A stretch of 19,395 bases of DNA, taken from contig DATGZX010000356.1 in NCBI GenBank assembly GCA_035296965.1, positions 1-19,395 of the forward strand. Direction: 5' to 3'. The notes under the pieces are model-generated. The model saw only the letters and a program-made list of their open reading frames with translations, was not told the origin of the DNA and did no database searches. The DNA comes from DATGZX01 sp035296965 (GTDB taxonomy: Bacteria; Planctomycetota; Planctomycetia; Gemmatales; Gemmataceae). Made by a program: the position numbers and the translations under genes. Positions 8,673 to 15,885 of this stretch are shown piece by piece (the stretch's first letter is position 1; every line of letters starts with the position of its first letter).

Positions 8673-9275
8673 TCAACGAATGGCGGTGTCGAGGCCCATC
8701 TCGCTGCCGATGCGCTCAACGGCCCGGGCCAGCTGTTTCCGGCGGCTTTCCGCAGTTCCGCCCAGCTCCGTCGCGACGGCTGACCAGTCGAGGCCCGAAG
8801 CCCTCATCTCAGTAATCCGTCTTTCTTCCGCAGACAGACGCGCACGGAACTTTTCAAGGAGCTCACGGCTGGCTACGACTTGGCTCGGCGTGTCCTCAGC
8901 GGTCGCCCCGAAGCCTGCTTCCGGTTCGGCGCTCGTGCGGCGTACATCCCGGCACTGCCGCTGGTGAAATTTGACGTGTTCGGAGAGTTTGTTCCGCGCC
9001 ATGCCAACCAGCAACCGGATGAGCTGCCCTGGCTCGTCCAGATCGAAGTCGCCGACCGCGGCGCGCACGAAGAAGCTGGCGAGAACGGACTGACAGATGT
9101 CCATCGAGTCGAAGACGCGGCGTAAGCGCGGATCGCGTACCCGCAACCAGACACGAATCTCCAGTCGAATCTCGGTCTCGTACCGGCGGACGAGTTCCTC
9201 GGCGGCTCGTTCGTCTCCAGCCCGCACCCGGCGGATGAAATCCGCATACTCGTCACGTTCGGCTGGCTCGGCCAT
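8673..9275 (-). CDS. ECF-type RNA polymerase sigma factor
   Basis: 200 residues. Region 2 covers about residues 8-105 (DFIRRVRAGDERAAEELVRRY ... FDSMDICQSVLASFF ... LVGMARNKLSEHVKFHQRQ) and region 4 about 140-190 (LSAEERRITEMRASGLDWSA followed by VATELGG..., the helix-turn-helix). It should direct RNA polymerase to a specific promoter set. ATG 9275 is preceded by a GAGGG about 6 bases upstream. The frame stays open far upstream, but only as antisense to the beta-helix gene, so that extension is rejected. It lies just upstream of the Ser/Thr kinase gene; planctomycete ECF groups linked to such kinases are known, and phosphorylation of the sigma factor by the kinase is the likely but unproven mode of control. 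No anti-sigma factor gene is nearby. Confidence 0.9.
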   Translation of the reverse strand: MAEPAERDEYADFIRRVRAGDERAAEELVRRYETEIRLEIRVWLRVRDPRLRRVFDSMDICQSVLASFFVRAAVGDFDLDEPGQLIRLLVGMARNKLSEHVKFHQRQCRDVRRTSAEPEAGFGATAEDTPSQVVASRELLEKFRARLSAEERRITEMRASGLDWSAVATELGGTAESRRKQLARAVERIGSEMGLDTAIR

Positions 9276-9593
9276 GGTCGCCCTCGGGTTGAGAGTAATT
9301 CTAACGAAATCGTCTGTGGACGACGGAACTTGCATCCAGGCCAGGCTATTTTTTGGAAATTGTTGGAATTCATTTGCGAATCCTGTCCGGTCCCTTCCCG
9401 GTTGGCCATGAACTTGGTGAGGACGAGGCCTGCCAGCTTTCCCGAGAACAAGCCTGAGGCCTCGGCCGTGCCGCCGCCGTGGCGGCCGTATTCCCTCCGC
9501 TATCGCTGAAGCTGAGGGCGCCAACAAGGTCGTGGGATTGTCCCTCGGTCCGCGCCCCATCACCCTATCCTTCGCCAATAAGGAGTCTGCGGC
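9276..9593. promoter_or_regulatory. Divergent intergenic region between sigma factor and beta-helix genes
   Basis: 318 bases separate the divergently transcribed sigma factor (minus) and beta-helix (plus) genes, so promoters for both must lie here. An A/T-richer patch sits near 9345-9385. No clear -35/-10 elements, operators or palindromes could be picked out by eye. The right end carries AGGAG at 9581-9585, a good SD for ATG 9594. Confidence 0.4.
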
Positions 9594-12311
9594 ATGAACC
9601 GCCATCTCAACCTGCGTGCAGCCGGGGAGTCCTACCGAGGTCGAAACATGACTGGATCCCGGCCGCGCCGTGCAAGGCTGAACGTGGAGATGCTGGAGGA
9701 CCGGGTCGTGCCGGCGACCTTCAACGTCAATAGTTTGGCCGACGTGCTGAACCCGACTGCCGGCGTCATTACGTTGCGCTCGGCGATGCAGGCTGCCAAC
9801 ACCACGCCAGGCAGCAACACCATCGACCTCACTATTCCGGGGACCTACCGCATCAACCTGCCAGGGAGGCCAGGAGAAGCCGACAATGCTGCCGGCGAAC
9901 TCGCCCTGACTGGGACCGGCAACTACACCCTCCAAAACACCAGCGGCGGCACCGTCGTCATCAACGGCGGCGGACGAACCCGCGTCTTCGACATCAACCC
10001 GGCCGCCGAAAACACCACGCCCTTCACCGTCACCTTCCAGGGAATCACCATCACCGACGGCAACGCCTCCCCAGGCGATTCCGACCAGGGCTCGGGCGGC
10101 GGCATACGTGCCCAAGGGGCGGCCAGTGTCGTGCTCGACAACGTCGTACTCACCGGCAACACAGCCACCGCCGACGGCGGCGGCATCTCCCTGGAAAGCC
10201 TGCACAACGACAGCATCGGCACCTTGACCGTCAACGCCAGCACTGTCAGTCACAACCATGCCGGCGACGCCGGCGGCGGCATCGAGACGGATGGCACCGG
10301 CCTGGTCACCGTCAACGCCGGCACTGTCATTGATTTCAACACCTGCGTCAACCAAGGAGCTGGCATCTGGCTCGATGCCGGCGGCGCTGCCTTGACTGTC
10401 ACGGGAAGCATCATCAGCAACAACAACGCCCTGACCATGCTGGCCGGCGGCATCGGCAATGCCGGCGCGGGCAACGTCACGATCACCAACAGTCTCATCC
10501 AGAACAATTTCTCGGGAGGCACCGGCGGCGGCTTCGGCGACGCAGCCAACATGGGCAACTTGACCGTCCAGGACAGCTTCTTCATCAATAACACTGCTGT
10601 AGGAGATGGCGGCGGCATCCAGGAGGGTGGGCCGCAAACCACCATCACGGGCTTGACCTTCGAGGGCAATGTCTCCGGTGGCAATGGCGGCGGTTTGTTT
10701 GTCAACGGCCAAACGGTCAATATCACGGACACAGTGTTTCGCCAAAATGTGGCCGTCAGCGGCGGCGGCGTGGAGGACGAGGCGCTTGCATTTGCGGTGT
10801 CGACCAGCACCTTCGACACCAATCTGGCCCAGAGCACCAACGGGGGGAACGGCAACAATGCGGGCAACGGCGGCAACGGCGGCGCCATCGACGTGCCCAG
10901 CGCCGCCACCAGCGTTGCCGTCAGCAACTGTCTGTTCCTCGATAACACTACCAACGGCAACGGCCAAGGTGGCGCCATCAACGACGATATCGGCACGCTC
11001 GCCGTGACCACAAGCCAGTTCGCCGGCAACGTCTGCGCCCTGGACGGTGGCGCCATCTTCGACACGGGGACCACGTGCAACATCACGCAAAGTACCTTCA
11101 ACGGCAATAGCGCCGTTTTTGGGGGCGCCGTGCAAGACGGGGCCGCCGGCACCTTCGCAAACGACACCTTCACGGCCAACTATGCCTCCAATAGCTCTGG
11201 TGCCATTTCGTTCGGCAACGGGCAAGCGGCGCTGACTCTTCTTGACGATACCTTCAACAACAATACTGCGGCAAACCATGGTGGCGCCATCGAGATGCCG
11301 GATCTCGGGCCGGCCATGCTCACGATCCAGAACACGATTTTTGCCGGCGACTCGCCGTCCGAAATCTTCAGTGTCGCCACCACCCCAATTACCGACGGGG
11401 GCGGCAACCTGATCAGCAGCACGAGCGGCGTGACCGGATTCGGCGCCGGCACGCAGGTGGGGGTCAATCCGAAGCTCGGTCAACTGGAAAACAATGGAGG
11501 CCAGTACGCCGGCGCCTTTGGCGACCAGCAAATCGTTCAGACCGAGGCGCTCTTGCCAGGTAGTCCCGCCATTGGCACGGGCGTTGCCAGCGGCGCGCCG
11601 ACGACCGACCAGCGTGGCTTCCACCGTCCCGGCGGCGGCGGTACCAATCCTTCCATCGGCGCGTATGAACCTCAGTTCGCAGCCAACGCCAGCGCCAACC
11701 AGGTGTTCGTTGAAAACGTCTACGAAGTCCTCCTCAACCGCACTGCGGACGCCGGCGGGCTCGCTGCCTGGACCAATCTCCTCAACAACGGCACCACCCC
11801 CACTGCCGTCGTCCTGGCCATCGAAGGCTCTACCGAGTACCGCATCGACGAAGTGCAGACCCTTTATCAACGCTACCTGCACCGCCAGGCTGACCCGGGC
11901 GGCCTGAACTTCTGGGTAAACGGCCTGGCTCACGGCAGCACCATCGAACAGATCGCCGCCGGCATTGCCGGCTCCTCGGAATACTTCCAACTGCATGGGG
12001 GCAACAACCTTGCCTTCCTCGACGCGCTCTATGAGGACGCCTTGGGCCGCTTGCCCGATCCCTTCGGACTCGACAGCTTCAGTCAGGCATTGGCCGGCGG
12101 CGCCACTCCGGCTGCCGTGGCCGCCCTGGTCTTTGGCTCGCCAGAGTATCAGCAGAACCTGGTCGAAACCGGGTACCAAGCGATCCTGGGCCGACAAGCC
12201 GACCCGGGCGGTTTGGCCTTCTTTGAGCAGGCGCTGGCCAATGGCACAACCGATCAAATGCTCCTCGCGGACCTTCTCGGCTCCGGCGAATCCTTTGGCG
12301 AACGAACCTGA
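9594..12311 (+). CDS. Secreted beta-helix repeat protein with C-terminal DUF4214 repeats
   Basis: 905 residues. The start is set by AGGAG at 9581-9585, 8 bases before ATG 9594. Residues 29-41 read LNVEMLEDRVVPA, the planctomycete extracellular-protein motif. Residues about 42-690 are Gly/Asn/Thr-rich repeats with recurrent GGGI, NNTA and GGAI steps, as in right-handed parallel beta-helices and chlamydial Pmp-like repeats. Residues about 700-905 contain DUF4214-type repeats with FVENVYEVLLNRTADAGGL, LYQRYLHRQADPGGL, LYEDALGRLPDPFGL and GYQAILGRQADPGGL, each followed by a GS.EY-type helix. DUF4214 is found in large surface and S-layer-like proteins. The likely role is a cell-surface adhesin or structural protein; no enzymatic residues were seen. 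It is a single-gene unit closed by a terminator, and long antisense frames over it are shadows. Confidence 0.88.
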   Translation: MNRHLNLRAAGESYRGRNMTGSRPRRARLNVEMLEDRVVPATFNVNSLADVLNPTAGVITLRSAMQAANTTPGSNTIDLTIPGTYRINLPGRPGEADNAAGELALTGTGNYTLQNTSGGTVVINGGGRTRVFDINPAAENTTPFTVTFQGITITDGNASPGDSDQGSGGGIRAQGAASVVLDNVVLTGNTATADGGGISLESLHNDSIGTLTVNASTVSHNHAGDAGGGIETDGTGLVTVNAGTVIDFNTCVNQGAGIWLDAGGAALTVTGSIISNNNALTMLAGGIGNAGAGNVTITNSLIQNNFSGGTGGGFGDAANMGNLTVQDSFFINNTAVGDGGGIQEGGPQTTITGLTFEGNVSGGNGGGLFVNGQTVNITDTVFRQNVAVSGGGVEDEALAFAVSTSTFDTNLAQSTNGGNGNNAGNGGNGGAIDVPSAATSVAVSNCLFLDNTTNGNGQGGAINDDIGTLAVTTSQFAGNVCALDGGAIFDTGTTCNITQSTFNGNSAVFGGAVQDGAAGTFANDTFTANYASNSSGAISFGNGQAALTLLDDTFNNNTAANHGGAIEMPDLGPAMLTIQNTIFAGDSPSEIFSVATTPITDGGGNLISSTSGVTGFGAGTQVGVNPKLGQLENNGGQYAGAFGDQQIVQTEALLPGSPAIGTGVASGAPTTDQRGFHRPGGGGTNPSIGAYEPQFAANASANQVFVENVYEVLLNRTADAGGLAAWTNLLNNGTTPTAVVLAIEGSTEYRIDEVQTLYQRYLHRQADPGGLNFWVNGLAHGSTIEQIAAGIAGSSEYFQLHGGNNLAFLDALYEDALGRLPDPFGLDSFSQALAGGATPAAVAALVFGSPEYQQNLVETGYQAILGRQADPGGLAFFEQALANGTTDQMLLADLLGSGESFGERT

Positions 12312-12329
12312 ACGAGATCGCCAAGGCAG

Positions 12330-12360
12330 AGGCCCCGTAGCTAGCGGGGCCTTTGCTTCT
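12330..12360 (+). terminator. Rho-independent terminator of the beta-helix gene
   Basis: A perfect 8-bp GC-rich stem, AGGCCCCG (12330-12337) with CGGGGCCT (12345-12352), has a 7-base loop and is followed by a T-rich tail (TTGCTTCTT). It begins 19 bases after the stop codon of the beta-helix gene. It may also limit read-through from the convergent terminase gene, although the T-tail favours the plus strand. Confidence 0.85.
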
Positions 12361-12444
12361 TGGCCGTCCGTCGACAGTGAAGAGCCTGGCTCTTTGATGA
12401 GAGCCCAAGACGGGACTCTCAACATCCAAGTGACCGGCAAAGTA

Positions 12445-14220
12445 TTAGGGCACGAATAGGACGCAAATAGGACGCATCTTTCTGTTCGTTGCCGCCACCA
12501 GGATGTTGTCCCCTCGGTCCTCTATTACCAGCTCGATCCCAAAAGGCAGCTGCGCGAGGGTCTCCGGACCCCGCACCCGGATGGACCGCAGGTCTCGCAG
12601 CTGTGCGAGGGTCTCCGGACCCCGCACCCGGATGGACCGCAGGTCTCCCCGAATCTGGAGGAGACCTGCGGTCAGCGGTTTCGGCGAGGTCCGGAGACCT
12701 GCGCCGAGCGCAGCTTCGACGTCGTCAAGATCCGGCCATGGCCCGTTGGCGCCAGTGAGAGTCCGCGCCGGATGGGCACCCTGGGCCAGATAGTTGTAGG
12801 CCCCCGAACTCGCGTCCATCTGGTCGGAGTATGTGCTCATCGGGAATAGACAGAGTTCGTCGATATATTCCTGGTTCCAGGAACCGTGGACCAGGTAAAC
12901 GTTTCCTGCCTCGCACTGGGCAGCGAACGGCTCCGCACGCGCTTCCTTGTTGCCCGTGGGCAGGAGCGTGCGAATCGAAAAGCCTTCGAACAGTCTCGCG
13001 GTCGCCCAGACGCTGTCCTTGCCCGAAGACCCGCCCTCGCGTTCGACGACAATTTCCGGCTGCATGTCGCCGTATCTGGCTCGATCCGCCCAGGCGGTGC
13101 GGAGCATGATTTGATCGCGTTGCCAGCTACTCCATTGCCCCCGGACCACGTCCTCGACGTAGTAGCATCCGTCGTTGCTCCGGGCCAAAAGCACACCGCA
13201 GGTATAGCAGCCGCCGCCTGCGGTAGCGGCACGGTCCCAGTAGCGCACGCGCTCGATGGGAGCGGGTGCTGCCGCAACGATCTGCGTGAACCAGGCGTGC
13301 TGAAACATGCCGCCTTCCCGTGGGACAGGCCGCTGCTGGAGCTGGCCCGCCGCCCCGTAAGAACCCATGGACTTCTCCATGGCGCGCACCTGCTCCTCAT
13401 CCAGGAGGCGGGGACAAAGCAACTGCCCTTCTTGGGCCCTGGGGTCTTTCCAACTCAGGCTGGTCGTTTGCGTGCGGCCGTGCTCGTAGCGCATGGGCAG
13501 ACAGAGATGTTCCCAGCCGCCCTCCGCCATAACGTGAGCAGATAGGTCGCCGGCATGCAGGCGCTGCATGATCAGGACGCGGCGGGCGTTGCGGGCCACG
13601 CCACGCGCGCTCATCGTCAAATCCCACCACTGCAGCACCACCTGCCGCTCGGCGGGACTTTCCGCGCGCTGCACGTTGTGCGGATCATCGCAGACGATGC
13701 GATCGGGGTGTTCCCCCGAGCCGTGACCCTCGACCGAGGTGGCCAGGCGATAGCCGCCCTGGTCGGTCTCGTAGTAGGTCTTCTGATTTTGATCTCCGGT
13801 GAGCCAGAACTTCCGGGCGCAGCGTGACTGGTACCAACGGCTGCCGAGCAACGCCCGGCATCTCATCGAGTCGCGGGTGCTGAGCCGGGAGTCATAGGAA
13901 GCAAAGAACCAGCGTACCCTGGCATCGTTGGCCCACTCCCAGGCGGGCCAGAAGACGCAGGCGAGCAGACTCTTGCCGGTGCCCGGTGGGATGTTGATCA
14001 AGAGCTTTGGGATTTGGCCAGCCGTCACCGCTTGCAAATGTTCGCAGAGGGCGCCGATGTGCCAACTATCGACGAACGGAGCCGCTTCGACCAGGGGCCA
14101 GCCCTGCCGGACAAATTCATACAGGCTGTTGCGGGCCATCCGTCTCTGATACAGCTCCTCGGCCGCCTGCCGGGAGTAGTCGTCCCCGTCCACGGGCGAT
14201 GATGGTGACCAGTTCCTCAT
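12445..14220 (-). CDS. Phage-type terminase large subunit (TerL)
   Basis: 591 residues: the ATPase/nuclease that cuts and packages phage DNA. Walker A is NIPPGTGKS (about 76-84) and Walker B RIVCDDP (about 174-180). The C-terminal nuclease fold shows RYWDRAAT (Asp 329), EIVVEREGGSSGKD (about 389-402) and YSDQMDASSGAYN (about 465-477), matching the acidic metal-binding set of this family. ATG 14220 is supported by AAGGAG at 14228-14233, although the gene then overlaps the small subunit gene by about 100 bases. Normal TerL sequence ends near residue 505. The last 80 or so residues come from a tandem repeat (RDLRSIRVRGPETLAQL twice) plus unrelated sequence, so the natural 3' end appears replaced or extended by repeat DNA. 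No portal, capsid or tail genes are near. Confidence 0.9.
   Translation of the reverse strand: MRNWSPSSPVDGDDYSRQAAEELYQRRMARNSLYEFVRQGWPLVEAAPFVDSWHIGALCEHLQAVTAGQIPKLLINIPPGTGKSLLACVFWPAWEWANDARVRWFFASYDSRLSTRDSMRCRALLGSRWYQSRCARKFWLTGDQNQKTYYETDQGGYRLATSVEGHGSGEHPDRIVCDDPHNVQRAESPAERQVVLQWWDLTMSARGVARNARRVLIMQRLHAGDLSAHVMAEGGWEHLCLPMRYEHGRTQTTSLSWKDPRAQEGQLLCPRLLDEEQVRAMEKSMGSYGAAGQLQQRPVPREGGMFQHAWFTQIVAAAPAPIERVRYWDRAATAGGGCYTCGVLLARSNDGCYYVEDVVRGQWSSWQRDQIMLRTAWADRARYGDMQPEIVVEREGGSSGKDSVWATARLFEGFSIRTLLPTGNKEARAEPFAAQCEAGNVYLVHGSWNQEYIDELCLFPMSTYSDQMDASSGAYNYLAQGAHPARTLTGANGPWPDLDDVEAALGAGLRTSPKPLTAGLLQIRGDLRSIRVRGPETLAQLRDLRSIRVRGPETLAQLPFGIELVIEDRGDNILVAATNRKMRPICVLFVP
12455..12476. 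repeat. 11-bp tandem duplication at the terminase 3' end
   Basis: AATAGGACGCA occurs twice in direct succession (12455-12465 and 12466-12476) inside the last ten codons of the terminase frame. It may be replication slippage in the region already altered by repeats, but two copies of 11 bases are only modest evidence. Confidence 0.5.
12547..12648. repeat. 51-bp tandem repeat, two copies, coding for the TerL C-terminus
   Basis: A 51-base unit starting CAGCTG(C/T)GCGAGGG at 12547 recurs at 12598 with one visible difference. Because 51 is a multiple of three, it adds an exact 17-residue duplication to the terminase C-terminus. The unit contains GGTCTCCGGACC and GACCGCAGGTCT, whose reverse complements recur just to the right. 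Confidence 0.9.
12605..12712. repeat. Nested two-stem hairpin (REP-like element)
   Basis: The inner stem is a perfect 14-bp pair (12635-12648 with 12660-12673, 11-base loop). The outer stem pairs 12605-12621 with 12688-12704 (15 of 17). The right flank (12677-12712) recurs with five mismatches at 15290-15325. Structure and dispersed copies fit a repetitive extragenic palindrome or a small non-autonomous mobile element that has settled inside the 3' end of the terminase gene. Confidence 0.75.
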
Positions 14221-14710
14221 CGGTTAGCTCCTTGACGTCGGTCAATTGGTGATTTTGAGCCACTCGGTCGCTGGGCTCGCCGCGCGCCAGGCGTTCGAGC
14301 TTCGCGGCCCCGAGCACGACACCCACGAGGTCGCGCGGCTTCAGTTCCTCGGGCCGGAGCTGGCGCAAACGCTCGATCGCCTTGTCTTGGAACAGGAGTG
14401 CTGTCTGGGCATGACGCTCGTTCATTTCCGTGGCGGCGGCCCTCCGCTCTGCTGCTTGGACCTGTTCCTGCTCCTCGTCCAACGCCTCCGCCCGTGCGCG
14501 CCAGTTCCAGCGCTGGGCCCAGCCGCGGATGCTTCCGGAGGATCTGGACCCGGACCTCTGTTGATCGCCGGCCGAGTCCTGACGATTGCTGCCGTGATAG
14601 CGGCGACTGGCTTCGTCGAGGCTTCGCCGTGTTCCCAGGTCCCGGTACAGACAAAAGGCTGCGAATGCCTTGGCGGATTCGCCAGGCAATCGGTCCCAGG
14701 GGTGTGCCAT
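14117..14710 (-). CDS. Putative terminase small subunit / DNA-packaging protein
   Basis: 197 residues from ATG 14710, which has GAGG about 6 bases upstream; the longer frame from 14776 lacks support. The protein opens MAHPWDRLPGESAKAFAAFC..YRDLGTRRSLDEA, followed by a SIRGWAQRWNWRARA segment that resembles a DNA-binding helical region of phage small terminases. A charged coiled-coil-like stretch (EEQEQVQAAERRAAATEMNE) and a conserved-looking TDVKELTDEELVTIIARGRG tail follow. It lies directly before, and overlaps, the large terminase gene, which is the usual TerS-TerL order. It would recognise DNA to be packaged and hand it to TerL. The assignment relies mainly on context. Confidence 0.75.
   Translation of the reverse strand: MAHPWDRLPGESAKAFAAFCLYRDLGTRRSLDEASRRYHGSNRQDSAGDQQRSGSRSSGSIRGWAQRWNWRARAEALDEEQEQVQAAERRAAATEMNERHAQTALLFQDKAIERLRQLRPEELKPRDLVGVVLGAAKLERLARGEPSDRVAQNHQLTDVKELTDEELVTIIARGRGRLLPAGGRGAVSETDGPQQPV
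14228..14233 (-). promoter_or_regulatory. Shine-Dalgarno AAGGAG for the terminase large subunit
   Basis: AAGGAG on the minus strand lies 7 bases before ATG 14220, within the coding sequence of the small subunit. It selects 14220 over the internal ATG at 14139 as the start, despite the long gene overlap. Confidence 0.75.
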
Positions 14711-14772
14711 CGAATCCTCACTTCGTTTTCGGGCAGAGCGCGCGTCGGCACGGGCCAGTCTTAGGGTTTGTG

Positions 14773-14793
14773 GCACAAGCTGTCAGCTTGTGC
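14773..14793. repeat. Short palindromic repeat
   Basis: GCACAAGCT (14773-14781) and AGCTTGTGC (14785-14793) pair perfectly around a 3-base spacer, about 60 bases upstream of the terminase small subunit start. It looks like a dispersed intergenic palindrome. There is no T-tract, so a terminator role is unlikely. Confidence 0.7.
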
Positions 14794-15289
14794 TACGCCA
14801 CAATAGGGCTCGCCGTCCCAGGTCGGGCCGGCGGCAAACGCGCAACAAGGTTGCCCTGGGTTACTCGGGCGCAAGGAGGTAGAAACCGCGCCCAAACGCC
14901 ATGCCGAGGTTGGAACTGCAATGCCCTAGATTGTCGTGCCTGGTTTCGCCTTAGGTAGTTGAAACCACCGATCACCAGAAGGACCGGCAGATGATGACGC
15001 CGGCCATCCCGATAACTCGATTCTAGATTCGACAAGGCGCGATAGGAATCGCAATCGATGAGAATTGTCCTACGAAAATCGACTCGGTGACAGGATAAAT
15101 GCCGACGACGGGAGGGGTTTCCCCCGCTTCATAGATTAGGTGGCACGCCGCACGAAGGTGCTGCCGCTGAACCTGACTCGGCTGTCAGGTGGCACCCGGT
15201 GGCCGCGCTAGATGACTGCCCTATTACAGGAAACTGAGGGCGGCCAACCCGTGTGAACCCTCGAAAGCCTGGTGCGGCCGTGGCTTCCC

Positions 15290-15325
15290 GGTTGCGGCGA
15301 GATCCGGAGTCCTGCTTCGAGCGCA
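15290..15325. repeat. Diverged copy of the terminase-end repeat
   Basis: This 36-base segment matches 12677-12712 at 31 of 36 positions (shared core CGGCGAG.TCCGGAG.CCTGC..CGAGCGCA). Two copies 2.6 kb apart, one intergenic and one at a gene end, support a dispersed repeat family in this genome. Confidence 0.6.
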
Positions 15326-15399
15326 CTAGCTGGAGCAGGGGCAACCGATTGGATATACTAAAGCAACCATTGGCTATCACTCCACCGGGCTCGGTTTTC

Positions 15400-15687
15400 A
15401 TGAGTCTGCAAACGTTAGCATCTCAGAACCTGCAAGCGATTTGGGAACGTGTCCTCCTACCGGACAGGACCCAGATCTCGCCGGAGCAAGCCCGGTATTT
15501 CTTGCGTTTGAAGTTCCCCAACAGCAATGTCCGGCGCATGCGCGCCTTGTCCGCCAAGGGCAAACGGGGGACACTCACCTGCGAAGAAGATGAGGCCCTG
15601 GAGAACTACATTCGGGTTGGCCACTTACTTGGCATCCTGCAATCCCGTGCTCGCCAGGTGCTGAGGACTGACCGCGGCGTTTCCTGA
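15400..15687 (+). CDS. Small conserved planctomycete-type hypothetical protein
   Basis: 95 residues from ATG 15400, with a weak SD only. The frame is open further upstream, but residues before this Met are repeat-derived and Arg/Pro-rich. The body is largely helical and charged: QAIWERVLLPDRTQISPEQARYF, FPNSNVRRMRALSAKGKRG, LTCEEDEALENYIRVGHLL, LQSRARQVLR. This layout (isoleucine/leucine helix, a 'seventy-residue' acidic EDEALENY turn, then GHLLGILQSRAR) resembles small planctomycete proteins that often sit just before HNH-endonuclease genes. No enzymatic motif or membrane segment is visible and the function is unknown. Another possible frame follows 5 bases after its stop, so it may have been the first gene of a pair. 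Confidence 0.7.
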   Translation: MSLQTLASQNLQAIWERVLLPDRTQISPEQARYFLRLKFPNSNVRRMRALSAKGKRGTLTCEEDEALENYIRVGHLLGILQSRARQVLRTDRGVS

Positions 15688-15692
15688 CGCGA

Positions 15693-15836
15693 ATGGACCA
15701 AAAAACACTCGCTGACGAAGTGTGGCGGCGGGCACGTGAGGTGATTACGACCATGTCCAGGGTGGCCGCGCTGTCTTTAGAGCGCCTCAGCGGCGGTTCC
15801 TGCATCAGCTGCCGCAGGAAACGTAGAAAATGCCAT
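15693..15836 (+). pseudogene. Possible stub of a truncated partner gene
   Basis: ATG 15693 follows the previous stop by 5 bases and opens MDQKTLADEVWRRARE, like the first helix of HNH-type proteins found after this small protein in planctomycetes. The expected CEYC zinc motif and HNH core do not follow. The frame instead drifts into unfamiliar Arg/Ser-rich sequence and runs antisense into the gamma-glutamyltransferase gene. It is best read as a truncated 5' end, with the right limit set arbitrarily. The assignment is weak and based on context. Confidence 0.3.
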
Positions 15837-15885
15837 GGTTTGCACGCGTGGGAGAGACTTCACCCGTCCCAAGCACCAAGATCCC

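Larger units (their letters stand above)
14711..15399. other. 689-base spacer with repeats and no supported gene
   Basis: This spacer separates the minus-strand terminase operon from the plus-strand small protein gene, so it should hold divergent promoters. It contains a 9-bp perfect hairpin at 14773-14793 and a diverged copy of the terminase-end repeat at 15290-15325. No open frame here resembles a known protein. The rest looks like unconstrained sequence. Confidence 0.5.

Noticed and set aside
10250..11179. 309-codon minus-strand frame rich in Pro, Leu and Val
   Set aside because: Antisense shadow of the Gly/Asn-rich beta-helix repeats.
9276..12440. Very long minus-strand open frame (1255 codons with the sigma factor at its end)
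   Set aside because: Apart from the last 200 residues it is antisense to the beta-helix gene, whose GGC/GCC-rich codons create open antisense frames. Only 8673-9275 shows a protein family and has a suitable SD.
12547..12712. CRISPR-like array of repeats
   Set aside because: Only two direct copies, adjacent with no unique spacers, plus inverted copies; this is a tandem repeat with a hairpin, not a CRISPR array.
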